From: Ligula intestinalis
Lineage: Eukaryota > Platyhelminthes > Cestoda > Diphyllobothriidea > Diphyllobothriidae
Assembly: GCA_036362985.1 (NCBI GenBank)
Contig: JAYGXS010000004.1
Span: 3,272,034-3,336,033, forward strand
Direction of reading: 5' to 3'
DNA: 64,000 nucleotides
Shown here in pieces: positions 20,188 to 31,209 of this stretch (the stretch's first letter is position 1; each line of letters begins with the position of its first letter). The position numbers and the translations under genes are program-made. Below the pieces are notes generated by a model. It did not search any database and had not been told where the DNA came from. It was given only the letters and a program-made list of their open reading frames with translations.

Positions 20188-21779
20188 ACACGTTCGAGTT
20201 GTGGTTCCCGTAAGACGACCTTCGGAAATTGCTTATTCTGAGAGAATTCAGTAGATTGCAGACACGGAGTCCCTACTATGTGACTTTAACTTGTTGCCAT
20301 GGGGACGGTCCATAATGAGCCAAGCCTCATTAACCGCCACCTATGCAACAACAAGGTGGGCGCTGTTAATGGCAAGAGTAAGCTCCTCGTGCCTCAGTTG
20401 GTAAGCTCCTGCTCATTCAGTCGTACCAATTAACCGCATGTATGCTTTTGCTACACTTGCTTCACCCCCTCTCCCCAGCCTCCCCCCTCCAATTATTCGC
20501 CCGCTCCTTTGCTGTAGAGCCGTTTCCCACGCGTGTGCTGAAGGGCAAGCGCACGGACAGTGAGCATGAGCATGGGCGCGCTATCTGTTGCCGCGAGAAG
20601 AAAAAAACTGGTTAAAAGTTGAGTTGTGTCAGTGAACACGAAAAAAACGCATTGCAAACTAGCGGTTGCACAAGCACTGCCGCAGATGTGTAACTGACGC
20701 ATTTGATACCAAGCAGGCACGACCACAAAATATAAAGAAGGTCCCCAGCCGAAGACATCAGTAAACCTGGTGAATGCTCAACCCTGCTAAACATGATGGC
20801 CACATCACGGTACCAGTACATCACTGGTGGGCTAAACTAGTTGAAGGCTTGTTCAGAAGACGAAGAAGAAGAAGAAGATGCGTTTCGGGATCTTTCTCGA
20901 ACCCACCATCAGAGACATTTTCGGAAGAGGGGTTTGTGTTTGTTTTTACACCCGGCAGTCTCTGAGCTCAACCTCCCTCCCCCACAAACAAAGTATCCTG
21001 GGTGTAGAGAGCGACATACAATTTCGTAGTTTTCCCAGCTTCTCCCCACACTGCAATAAAAGCATGAACCACGGTTCGGCAGCTTGTTGAAGTTATTAAA
21101 TAGGCCTATTTAGAGATGCATTATTTACGCATGACAGAGTAGAGGTTTATCAAAGGAGGTCCTTACAAACTACTCATCAAACACACCAAGAGTTTGACAG
21201 TGGCTTTTAGACGTAGCATAGTTAGTTGAAAAAGTGCGCAAAAAATACTCCTACCCTCATCCCCGTGCCTGCTTATGGACCATGAATATGATACCGCTCA
21301 CTCCGGTAATCTGGAATGTGACTTTGCTTTCAAATGCCCCAAGAGTAAATCTATTAGAAAGGAAAATAGCCATGGTCGGTTGGGAACTGGCCTGCACATG
21401 ATGGAATCGTGCGCCCCTCTGTGAGGCCTAATTCTCCGAACAGGAACAAGGGAGGAGGTGGGTGCTGGATGCACCTTCGTTTGGAGCGGTCCACCAACGA
21501 CACAATGACAACACTCGGCGTTAACATTTGTTATAAAGCATGATATCCTGAGACCGCTGTCGTGTTTCTCTTAGGGAATGGGTGATATTTACACGATCAT
21601 TAGGCTACCACTCTATTGGGCTGACTGGTCATCCTTGTCAGCGTCCACGATTCTCCAGTGCTCAGCTCTGATTGTGTGAAGGGCAAGTTATACGAAGACC
21701 TACATGCATTTCTTGCGACAGTGTCGAAGAGAGACAAACTGATTGTCACGAGTAGAACACATATGCGTACCCCAGATTC
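20188..21779. other. no recognised gene except a PLE-type end
   Basis: Apart from the motif at 20855-20930 nothing was recognised. Frames near 20.5-21.1 kb overlap in several phases and look accidental. Confidence 0.5.
20855..20930 (-). repeat. PLE-type 3' end with hammerhead-like motif
   Basis: The minus strand reads TCTCTGATGGTGGGTTCGAG, AAAGATCCCGAAACGCATC, then a TTC run. GGG/CCC can form stem II between CTGATGG and GAAAC. The (GAA)n edge matches the TTC-rich end of other PLE copies. Confidence 0.45.
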
Positions 21780-21876
21780 TTGTTGAAAAAAGAAGAAGAA
21801 GACGCGATCTCTGGAACGGTAATTTTATTCTTCTGAGCTTTTGATTGTCCTTGCTGACTTCAGCTTCCGCGTCAAC
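21780..21876 (-). repeat. old PLE 3' end next to the palindrome
   Basis: GAAGAAGAAGACGCGATCTC, TGGAACGGTAATTTTATTC resembles the start of the neighbouring left arm (GAAGAAGAAGATGCGATCAC, TGGAACAAGGACTTTATTTT), so it is a diverged relative in the same orientation. Confidence 0.5.
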
Positions 21877-23025
21877 TACCTGGGAGGCTGCCAATAGAGG
21901 AGAATATACGAGTTCCAGGCAGCAGTTCCGAAGAAGAAGATGCGATCACTGGAACAAGGACTTTATTTTCCTGACGTTTCGGATTCCGTCGGGAATCCTT
22001 AGTCATAGGTAATCGTAAACAGGTCTGAGACATGCGCAGATAGGGGGCGATACATGCACAGATTGCACGGTATTTATAGTTCACAGCGGTCACCCACATG
22101 TGTACTATAATTGTCCGTTCCTGTAGCCACCACTGGAGGTATTAATTGGTCCGGTGATTGCTCATTAATTGCAACAGCGTTCTTGTCCGCGTCGGATGTA
22201 GGTTGGATAATTGCTCGACAATTAGGCCCGCTGTCGTCAGAGTTGCGCCCAGTCCTTCCCACGTGACTGATTTTCTTGTTCAGGAAATTTCTCAGTACAC
22301 CGTATGGGAACGCCAAATCGTTGCGCTTGTTGATGGACTGGGGGCCTGAGAACCATGACTCGAGCAGCTCGCGGCTCACGCGGTTGTCCCCTCTTGCGAG
22401 GATTTCGGCCTCGTCAAACTTGACTCCAGACGCGAATGGCCGAGCATGCAGCGGCGGTGAGGAAGAAAGACGTCAACTCCCAGGTCGCAGCTCACTCAAC
22501 GGAACCCGGCCATATTTTCAAGTTTGACGAGGCCGAAATCCTCGCAAGAGGGGACAACCGCGTGAGCCGCGAGCTGCTCGAGTCATGGTTCTCAGGCCCC
22601 CAGTCCATCAACAAGCGCAACGATTTGGCGTTCCCATACGGTGTACTGAGAAATTTCCTGAACAAGAAAATCAGTCACGTGGGAAGGACTGGGCGTAACT
22701 CTGACGACAGCGGGCCTAATTGTCGAGCAATTATCCAACCTACATCCGACGCGGACAAGAACGCTGTTGCAATTAATGAGCAATCACCGGACCAATTAAT
22801 ACCTCCAGTGGTGGCTACAGGAACGGACAATTATAGTACACATGTGGGTGACCGCTGTGAACTATAAATACCGTGCAATCTGTGCATGTATCGCCCCCTA
22901 TCTGCGCATGTCTCAGACCTGTTTACGATTACCTATGACTAAGGATTCCCGACGGAATCCGAAACGTCAGGAAAATAAAGTCCTTGTTCCAGTGATCGCA
23001 TCTTCTTCTTCGGTACCTGGGAGGC
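21877..23025. mobile_element. palindromic Penelope-like insertion flanked by a 12-bp direct repeat
   Basis: TACCTGGGAGGC occurs at 21877-21888 and 23014-23025. Between them are 39 bp, a 495-bp left arm (21928-22422), a 96-bp spacer and a 495-bp right arm (22519-23013). The arms are reverse complements with very few differences (for example GCGCAACTC versus GCGTAACTC). Each arm encodes the end of a GIY-YIG/C-terminal region and a 3' UTR ending in TCTTCTTCTTCGG. Only one arm reads on into upstream coding sequence through the spacer. The layout fits one insertion event of two head-to-head PLE 3' ends, and inverted partial copies are known in Penelope elements. The near identity says it is young. 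Confidence 0.8.
22436..22867 (+). CDS. PLE C-terminal fragment (end of GIY-YIG region)
   Basis: The frame reads AEHAAAVRKKDVNSQVAAHS, TEPGHIFKFDEAEILARGDN, RVSRELLESWFSGPQSINKR and NDLAFPYGVLRNFL. This resembles the C-terminal stretch of PLE proteins (H-GH-FD...A-IL...RE-LE-W...SINRHIDL), and the 63.1-63.5 kb minus-strand copy is a clear relative. The RT and the first half of the GIY-YIG domain (including YIGRT) are missing. It spans the spacer and right arm of the palindrome. The mirror copy on the minus strand (22379-22074) has the same protein from SRELLES onward. Confidence 0.7.
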   Translation: MAEHAAAVRKKDVNSQVAAHSTEPGHIFKFDEAEILARGDNRVSRELLESWFSGPQSINKRNDLAFPYGVLRNFLNKKISHVGRTGRNSDDSGPNCRAIIQPTSDADKNAVAINEQSPDQLIPPVVATGTDNYSTHVGDRCEL

Positions 23026-23639
23026 ATTAATAGTTCCCATCGGGAACGGCCGTCTCATCCTGCAGACCTTTACGGAACACCGCTTTTTCCTGACGAGCAT
23101 CGTGTCTCAACTTGACGTACTAGTGGCCAAGGCAATTTGTAATACGGAATATTTATCGGACACGCGCGTTGTTAGGGGCTTCAGTTGTAACCGAGCAGGC
23201 GACCACAAGATAAGCCAACATCAATTAACTTATGGACTATTTAACTTAATCCGATAGGCTGAAGAAAGCTTACGGTACAACGACTGCAGAAAGGTAAGGA
23301 ATCTATTTGCGGCCATCGAAGTAGCCAAGGGACCTTTCCCACTGTTCATCAACATAATGCAGCCTTACCATCGGAAAAGTCGCAAATCTTGGAGTACTGA
23401 ACCGCACCCTGTACCGTGTTCGCAATTTACAAATCAACCATCCAAAGACTTCGGCATGCAGACACCAATGACCACCTCAGTCGTTTTTATCTTCAGGGGC
23501 AGTGCAACAATTTTCCGGTGTGATAGCAAAAGAAGCTGACGAAAATCCACTGGAAAGGTACAAACATAGCAGCGCATAGATTGGATTGTAGCTTACTACA
23601 ATGTGTCTGTAAATGTGCATACAAACTCAAACCTCTCAA
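23026..23639. other. no recognised gene
   Basis: Possibly upstream parts of the RTE-like remnant, but no motif could be placed. Confidence 0.4.
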
Positions 23640-23960
23640 GAGCGTCGAAATAATCAACACCTACAAGCGCAAGGAGGACCATCAACGCTGTACTAACTAC
23701 TCACCAAAAAAATTCAGCCGCCTATGCAAGCATCTGTAACAGGCACATAGTCCAAAAACATTATGCGGATTCCAGAAACACCGTGAAATCACAGGTATGA
23801 TCTTTTTAGTCCATCAACTGCCAGAAAAGTAACAGAAAGCACGATTCAGCCTCTACAATCTATTAATAATTGCTTTGACAAAGTACTCTGACACAGTCTG
23901 CTGAAAGCCCGAGTACATGACAGGATGGTTTCCTAAGTCGCCTCTATTCAATGAGTCCCT
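23640..23960 (+). pseudogene. RTE-like LINE reverse transcriptase remnant
   Basis: Plus-strand pieces read SVEIINTYKRKEDHQRCTNY, then CGFQKHREITGMIFLVHQLP and EK*Q..., LLIIALTKYSDT, and KARVHDRMVS. They match, in order, the IVHLYKRKG-RQ-CDN-R, CGFR-HRGTTDMIF-RQLQEK, and FIDLTKAFDTV motifs of RTE-type RTs. Stops and lost residues show it is dead. It represents the fingers and early palm only. The stretch 23260-23640 upstream may belong to it but shows no clear match. Confidence 0.65.
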
Positions 23961-24782
23961 GAAGCCCTCGCATGGCTAATGAGGAGAAGCGGGGCTGTGT
24001 ACCGGCATACAAGCTATTCAGGCTCCTATTTCCCATCATACTGGAAAAACGTTCACAGTTTGGATCGAAAAAAGTTCAAAACAAATTATCGTACGAAAAA
24101 GGGCTCTGTTAGACAACAACCGGTGGCTGATGTAATTAGCAATGAATTTAAACTCATTATCAATCGAAACCGTCCTACACTCACATGAAAGGCAATAAAA
24201 GATTATGAGTTGGATCCCCATATTCAGTCGATCCCTCCGTCTAACATAGTCAGGGAATTTTCCTCAACAAAAAGCTTAGGATGTGCCGATTTTTGCGGGG
24301 ACAGAGACGTGGAATGTGAATGAATGAATCAGTAGTTGCTGATGGTGGCAGTTATGGTGAAGAGATAGAAGATGATCCCAGACGCCGAGATCTACACCAA
24401 ATGGGAACAAATGCGATTGCGTTATCAGTCGTGGTTTCGAAAGCTTTCAACCAACCCTTAAATCTGGCCGGTGTCAGGTCTGAAAGTCGGATTAAAACAG
24501 CTCTTGCTTAATGTAGCCTTTATGGCACACTTACGCATCTGAGTACCAAGCAGTTCTTACAGTGATTTAGGATACGCACGTAAGATCAGGTCGTACACAG
24601 CACGTGTAGACACACTGTTTAGTTTTGTCAGCTACTGCAAAAATCTGCGTCATTACAAACTAATTCACCCTCAAACAACCGCTGTGCGTGTATATCAATA
24701 AGTAATTCCCTTGGAAGTCAAGAGATATTATCTGAGAATTACTGTCATTGAACATAGTAAAGCGCAAAATTGAAAAGATAAC
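23961..24782. other. no recognised gene
   Basis: Sequence between two LINE remnants. Short frames have no family match. Confidence 0.5.
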
Positions 24783-25814
24783 TGGTCATATTTGAGTGAT
24801 AGGACTTGGAGTGTCAGTGTCGGAGGTGCATTGTCTCCCATCGAGGTCGCATCATCTGGGGTTCCTCAAGGATCCATTCTTGGCCCCACCTTGTTCTCCA
24901 TCTACGTTCTGGATCTGAAACAATGCCTTTCCTCTCCGTTCGTATCGTACGCCGATGACCTGAAAATATGGCGTGATGTCGCAGATGCAAACGACATAAT
25001 CGCCCTGCGACAGGACCTTATCCAGTTAGCCTCTTTGGCTTCAAGTAACCAATTGCCGGTCAATGCTGCGAAATCGGCGTTCATGACAATAGGATCTACT
25101 GAGGTCGTCTCACCATACTCGCTCAATGGTGTCCCACTTCGACAAGTCACGGAATTCCGCGATCTCGGAGTCATGATGCAAGACAATTTGAAAACAAACT
25201 GTCACACAGCCAACATTTGTGCGGCTGGGCTTCGGTGCTTATGGATGTTGAGAAGGACTTCCTCTTTGTGGTCTCCCGCCATATTTAAAGAGCTGTTCTC
25301 CATCTATGTTCGGTCTGTCATCGAGTTCGCGGGCCCGGCCTGCTTTCCTTGCTACGCAGGAAAAATACTCGCACTTGAATCGGTGCAACGACTGGGTTCT
25401 AGGATGGGCCAACAACTCCACGGACTTCCCTATGAAGCACGTCTTCGCAGTTTAAAATTGTTTTCCTTGGAGTATTGGCGACGTCGAGGGGATCTAATTT
25501 TTCTGCTCCGCTTGGTTGTGCTCAAACACTACCTAGAGTTGGATTGGATCATCATTCGAAATTACGACGCTCGCACCCGAGGCCACTCCTTTCGCCTATT
25601 CCAGCAAAGTTCAGACCATCTGCCTGAGAATTACTGGTTTTCCCGCCGGGTCATCAAAGACTAGAAATCCCTGAGTGAGGATATTGTCCAAGCAATGTCG
25701 GTTCCCAGTTTTGAAAGACGCCTTGATGCCTTTTTTCTAATGGCCGTAGATGACAACATCTACTCAACCTGTCAGCGGTTCCCACTTCCTTTCGAGGACC
25801 GCCGTCCTGTTTGA
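24783..25814 (+). pseudogene. CR1-like LINE reverse transcriptase, 5'-truncated, one stop
   Basis: The frame starts within the RT palm, YLSDRTWSVSVGG, then VASSGVPQGSILGPTLFSIY (motif B) and FVSYADDLKIW (catalytic motif C, Asp-Asp kept). Next come FRDLGVMMQDNL, SIYVRSVIEFAGP, and LESVQRLGSRM. A TAG at 25662-25664 sits where relatives have Trp (VIKD-W-NSLSE). The frame continues as SLSEDIVQAMSVPSFERRLD and ends with TGA at 25812-25814. The upstream endonuclease and fingers are missing. It is followed by a short ATTGAA repeat, as expected for a CR1-type 3' end. Apart from truncation it is well preserved. Confidence 0.85.
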
Positions 25815-25883
25815 GTTTATTTTTCTGTCTCGAGCTATCTTTGAAGAGACTCCTCCGGGCCTTGGACCTCTTGTCTTAAATAT

Positions 25884-25901
25884 ATTGAAATTGAAATTGA
25901 A
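25884..25901 (+). repeat. (ATTGAA)3 LINE 3' tail
   Basis: Three tandem ATTGAA units lie 70 bp after the LINE stop codon. CR1-clade LINEs end in short tandem repeats instead of poly(A), so this likely marks the element's 3' end. Confidence 0.6.
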
Positions 25902-27948
25902 CTTCATCATTTTCGGCGGGTTATACATATTTCAATAAGGATGTTCGTGCGGATCCTTTTGGGAGCTACTATTATTGGATAGTATAACATTATCAATGAT
26001 AAACTAGCCAGAAACGCGTCAGCTCAGGCCTATGAATAAGCTATACGTTTGTCGAATTAGGTTCAGTCGCCACAGTGAGCTACTTTTGAACTGCAAGAGG
26101 GTTGCAGAGTCGAATTGTGTCCAAAAGTTGAATTTTTCGCTCATATAGGCTGAATTATGCAACTACACATCTCACCAGATTCAAACTTTTTTCAAAAAAT
26201 ATTTGAGAGGGCAGCCCTTTGTTTAAAATTAGTGACCTCTGGAAATCATCCACTACGCAAAATTTTCATGAAGCTGGCGATTTAACCAGGCTGAACATCG
26301 ACTGTTTGCTGTTATTTACAACTGATGCGTCTTCTTACCAGTTTCTAACCATGTAAACAAAACTATTAAAGAAGTTCTTTCACTTCAAAAATCTAATTTA
26401 ATTCTCCGACCTACCTTTTATTCGACTCAAAAAACACGTCGCCTTTGCCTTCAATGCCAGACTGCAGTTCAAATCGCCTAAGTCTAATCAACCAATAGCA
26501 TCGCGGCAACTGACGCCGGTGACTGAGGGGTGTCGGCTGTCGCGTCCATCGGCGTTTCCGACTCCTGATTGGTCAGTTCTGCTGACGCAGACAGTAGGCC
26601 TTGCGGCAAGATCAGGGTTTTAATTGGATGATGGAGTTTGAAGGGGTGGGAGAGAAGTGAGGAGGCACATAGGCCGAACAAGAAGACGCTGTTAGAAATC
26701 CACTTAACTCGAGTGAGTTGGCAAGGCACTATTCAAGAGAGAGCAGAGGGGAAAGTGGCCGAAACTTCTTCTATCAAGCACCCTCTTCGCGTCCGTTACA
26801 GTGGTGTTGTGAGAGTCCTTTATGTGCTCGAGGCTACCGTCGAGTACGCCAATAAACGGCACTTCAAAGGCATCTCTATCCTCATTCTGAAGAGGGATTG
26901 ATCAAAAAATACTGTTTTACGCCAGTCCAGCCTTCATCTCAAGAACCAGGAGGCCCAGCTCATGAACTGATCTTCTTGCATTTGAGTGCCCTTCAAATTC
27001 ACGACTTTACAATATCCCATCGAGAAGCTAGAAATCAAATTAAGTGACCCAAGCCACGACACCTTCAAGAAGGTAAGTCGAGTACTTTCGGTGCTAAGCA
27101 ATGAACACTTGCGCGGTACTCTTAAATTTCGACAGCCAGGGCATCTGCTATTTATACGAGTACTTGTTGCACTAGGAGGGTCTAAGCTCTTAAGCGCATG
27201 ACCTTAATGGTTTAAGTTGGCATTTGTCTACAAACCACGACGGCCCTCGTAAAGATGCGGTTCTTTATCAATTAGACCCCTATTACCGGGAAAAAGAGAG
27301 ACGACCAGACAGAGGATAGGGGTGATGATGGTAATGTCACGAAAAATGAATGCTTAGATATTCATCGCCCGAGTATGGAGAAGCTATGCTCATCTTATTT
27401 GGCCTGGGATGGTGAGTAGCCCACCTATATCCTGTCTGGTCCTTTCTTCTGCATGTAGTCTTTCTTCTTACCTTCGCCTTTTCCACGATCAACGTTTTAT
27501 CCTACTTCCAATAGTGGCACGGAAAATGCAAAGAAGAGATCAACTCTTGGTCTCCTTTTGATTCTCCATCACATCATCCTCCTCCTCATCATCATCTTCA
27601 AACTGCTCTTCATCGCTTTCCCTCTCTTTTGCAATTTTCCCTCTTTTCTCTTCCTGTTCTTTTTTTCTGTTTTTCTTTTTCCTGTAGAAACGGGTTCCTC
27701 CATCTTAATTAACGTAATTTTATAATTTTCCTGCTATCATCATCATCATCATCATCATAATCATCTTCTTCTTCTTCATCTTATCTACGCCAGTCTCTGG
27801 TGCCACTATATCTTATTTCCTTTGTTTGCCACCCCAGTCAAGACTCTAACATTTTACTCGGTCTGATAGGTCTAATAAGCATGCGCGCTGCCATTCGCTT
27901 TCATGATCCAGTTTTCCACTGCCTGATCCTATCTATTTCACCTTGTAG
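25902..27948 (+). other. region upstream of the first visible nkx2-1 exon
   Basis: An 87-aa frame at 26638-26901 and a 71-aa frame at 26986-27201 are unrecognised. Pyrimidine-rich DNA occupies 27.43-27.95 kb. No TN-motif exon, TATA box or promoter could be identified with confidence. Confidence 0.5.
27736..27780. repeat. (ATC)n / (TTC)n microsatellite
   Basis: A run of ATC units changes into TTC units, within a wider pyrimidine-rich stretch from about 27.55 to 27.8 kb upstream of the first visible nkx2-1 exon. Confidence 0.9.
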
Positions 27949-28175
27949 CGTTCCGGAGAACATGCATACCGCAGCAACCCTGGGTGGCGATTTCACCTTC
28001 CTCACGAACGTGGGTTCCTCAGGCGGTGGCAGACAGGTATCCCATCTGTTTGCCAACTCTACTGCTGCTGCAGCCGCCTCTTTCACCTCGTCTCCTCCAA
28101 ACGCCTCCGCTTGGTACGGAGCTGCCAGTGCAGTTTCTCAAGACCCGCGCCTCAGCGGTGGGTACAACGATTACG
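27949..28175 (+). CDS. nkx2-1: Nkx2.1-type homeobox gene, first visible coding exon
   Basis: This exon encodes the region upstream of the homeodomain. The acceptor is a pyrimidine-rich tract ending in TTGTAG at 27943-27948, and the donor is ACG|GTGAGT at 28175/28176. The frame opens with Val-Pro-Glu-Asn, then Met at 27962, and ends Gly-Tyr-Asn-Asp-Tyr plus one base (phase 1). The pair WYGA...DPR near its end, followed in the next exon by SRLVG, matches the WYGA-x-x-DPR...SRFMG block that vertebrate NKX2.1 proteins carry before the homeodomain. An Ala-rich tract sits mid-exon. If translation starts at 27962 the exon gives 71 residues. The good acceptor upstream argues that an earlier exon exists, and the NK2 TN motif usual at the N-terminus is absent here. 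Exon assignment is strong; the start codon is uncertain. Confidence 0.85.
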
Positions 28176-28376
28176 GTGAGTCAATACTGCTACTACTCTC
28201 CATTCCTCTCTCTCTTTCAGTTTATTTCAGTTTATTTGGTGAGGATAATAGGCAAAGCCTTTAAAAACCCTATTTAGAACGTGTACAAGCACCTATAAAA
28301 TTTACCACTACGAACATAGTATTGGCGAACAGTGAGTAGCATTGTTTTTTTACAATATATGTCTGGTTTTTAGAGG

Positions 28377-31182
28377 TCAGACTTGGAGAGAGGAGAGGGG
28401 ACGCATGTAATTATCCAAACGTTGTTTGTACATCTAAAGAGAAGTGGCCTTCACGACTGACTGTGGAAGGTTGTTCCACTGTTGCATGACACGTTGCGTG
28501 AAGGAATTCAGAGCGGAGATTTAGCTTGGACATTTTCATGCGCAGCTTCGTTGTGTGCCCACGGAGATGAGGCGAGAGGTGCCACTGGAACATGTCTTCA
28601 AAGCGTAATCCTTTCTTAAGACCGTTTATTATCTTGTTAACAAGGATAAGATCCCCTCTTTGTTGCCTGTAATGCAGAGAGAATACCTTGCCAGTCTATC
28701 TATGTAATTGTGGTTCTTTAGACCTCTTACTAGCTTTGTTGCCCGACGCTGCTTTTTCTCCAGACATGCTGTGTCCTTTGCTAGCCATGGCCGCCACGCC
28801 TGTATGCCATACTCTAGGTGTGGTAGAACAAATGTGCCGTACACTCTGCCAAAGAGATCTTCATCGAAGGCTAAAAAGGCCGTTTTGATAGCGTGCAGCA
28901 CTCCCGTGGCTTTATTTGCAGCTTTGGCAGATTGTAATGAGGGCTTCAGATTACTCTGCATCCAAATGCCGAGGTCTTCTGTGTAGATGCTAAGGGAATT
29001 TGGATGTTTTTCAGGTGATTTGTCCTGCTGATCTGGGGGATAGGGTAGTTTGTTGGACGCAGGTGGATGACGGCACACTTTTGCACATTGAACTCCAGCA
29101 GCCATCTCTCGGACCACGTCTGCAGTTTGCAAAGATTATTTTGCAAAGCATCTCGGTCGTTTGGGCGCTTGATGACCTGCCAGAGCTTAACGTCATCGGC
29201 GAACATGATTTTACCGCAGTCCAGTTCTTGAAGGCTGTCATTTACATAGAGAATGAAGAGTAGAGGACCGAGAACGGAGCCTTGAGGAACCCTACTAACT
29301 ACGTCAAACCAGTCCGATTTATCCTCCCCGATGCAAACGCGTTGTTTTCGACCGACTAAAAATGACCTGATCCAGTCCAAAATTTTCCCCTTGATGCTAA
29401 GAGCTCTCAGTTTATGTAAAAGGCGTTGATGGGGCACGTTATCAAAGGCTTTGCGGATATCGATGTACACTACGTCCACTTCAAAGCCCTCTTCTAAAGC
29501 ACTTGTCCAGGCCTCAATTGAAGTCAGTTAATTTGAAAGGCAGGAGCGCCCTCGCCGAAAGCCATGTTGGAAATTTTGTATGATGTCACTTTCATCGCAA
29601 AATCTTAGTATGGCCTGCTTGACAAGTACCTCCATCATTTTGCAGGAAAGGCAAGTCAAGCTTATGGGCCGAAAGCTGCTTGCAGACATCTTGCTACCTC
29701 CCTTATATAACGGTACGATGTTGGCCGTCTTCCACTGCAAACGCAAGTCCCCTGTTCGCATGGAAAGCTCGAACAGAATTGAAAGAAGCACCGATAGCTC
29801 GGTCGACAGTTCTTTAAGTATCAGTCCAGGGATCCCATCCGGTCCAGGAGACTTGTCTGGTTTCATGTGACTGAGGACATGTCTTACGTCTGCGACAGAA
29901 AAGGTAACAGTTTCAATAACGGCTGTACCTTCGCCCACTTCTACTCCCGAATTATCGTCGGGGGATTCCATCGTAAACGCCGATCTGAAAAACTCTGACA
30001 GTAACTCTTCTTTCCGCGGTCCTTCCGTTACTACGTTCCCGAGGTTATCCCTTAGAGTTGCAATGTCGTCCCGGTGCTTCCTTTGACTGCGGATGTATCC
30101 ATAAAACGTCTTTGGACATATTGTGGCTTGTGTTGTAAGTTGACGCTCAAAGGCAGTTCTAGAATTTCGTATTTCCTTACGGCATATATTTCGTTGCGCT
30201 TTATATTCGGCAAGTGATAATGAATCTTGAAGATGCTCGTACTTTTTCCACAACCTTTGTTTCTTCTTCATGGCCCTTTTTATCGGCTGGTTGACATATG
30301 GAGGTCTGGCACATGGTCGTATTACTTTCATTGGGCAATGGACTTTAATTAAGCGCTCTACAGTCCCTTGGATATGCTGCCATAATTCATTAGTATCGTT
30401 CGTAGTGGGTAAACAGTTTTTAGCGGAAGCGGTACGTCTCATTTCTTCAAAATCGGCTTTCCAAATATTTCTGTGCCTCTTTATTTGCGATTTTGGAGAC
30501 AGTAGGTAACACACGCAGGTAAAAGCAACGTGGTCGCTTAACCCAAGTGGCGGTTGTGAGTTCACTTCCCTTATGATCCCCTCTTCTTTACTAAAAACGA
30601 GATCTAGACAGTTTGATCGCTGGCCTTCTCGCAGTCGGGTTGTGAAGTCTATGTGTTGAATCAGATATTTGTCCAAAGAAAACTGAAGTAGTTGATAATT
30701 GAAAGGTGCTGCTGTGGCCTTTACTCCAGGCCTCATCCAATCGATGCCAGGAGCGTTGAACTCCTGTTTGCAGTTCCTGTTTAGCAGTTCTACGTCGTCA
30801 CTTTCGATGGATCCGGGGGCCGCTAAACAACGCATATATTGAGTGCCGGATGTTGCCTTACCTTAATTTTGCATGAAATTATTTCATATCATCATAGGGC
30901 TATGTCTGCGATTTCCCTCTGACAACAGGAAATTTCATTGGCTACATAAAGTGCCACTCCTCCGCCCCTACGTTGATATCTGTCGCAGCGGAACAGTTGA
31001 TTGCCTTTCATGCTGACTTCGCTGATCCCTATGGCTTCGGTCAGCCAAATCTCTGTTAATGCAATTATATGCGGTTTCTGCTCAGATACTATTGTTTTGA
31101 GTTCGTCGAGTTTATTGAAGAGACTCTGACAATTGGTATAATAGATCTCGAGGCAGCGGCCACTATTTATTGCCTGTGGCAT
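28377..31182 (-). pseudogene. CR1-like LINE ORF2 (endonuclease plus reverse transcriptase) in nkx2-1 intron 1
   Basis: The minus strand keeps an almost full ORF2. The endonuclease start is EIYYTNCQSLFNKLDELK, then IIALTEIWLTE and DRYQRRGGGVALYV. A break at about 30.84-30.89 kb removes part of it, and a second loss leaves EFNAPGIDW without the usual GD. The RT contains KPDKSPGPDGIPGLILKEL, FRPISLTCLSCKMME, and FQHGFRRGRSCLSN, then an in-frame TAA (29528-29530). It continues DVVYIDIRKAFDNVPHQRLL, SRVPQGSVLGPLLFILYVND and IMFADDVKLW (active-site DD intact). Frame changes near 29.0 and 28.68 kb lead into HYRQQRGDLILVNKIINGLK and FTQRVMQQWNNLPQSVV. The stop is at 28377-28379. This is an inactive copy antisense to nkx2-1. 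Confidence 0.88.
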
Positions 31183-31209
31183 CTTCTAGAACCGGCCGGT
31201 TGACCTGGG

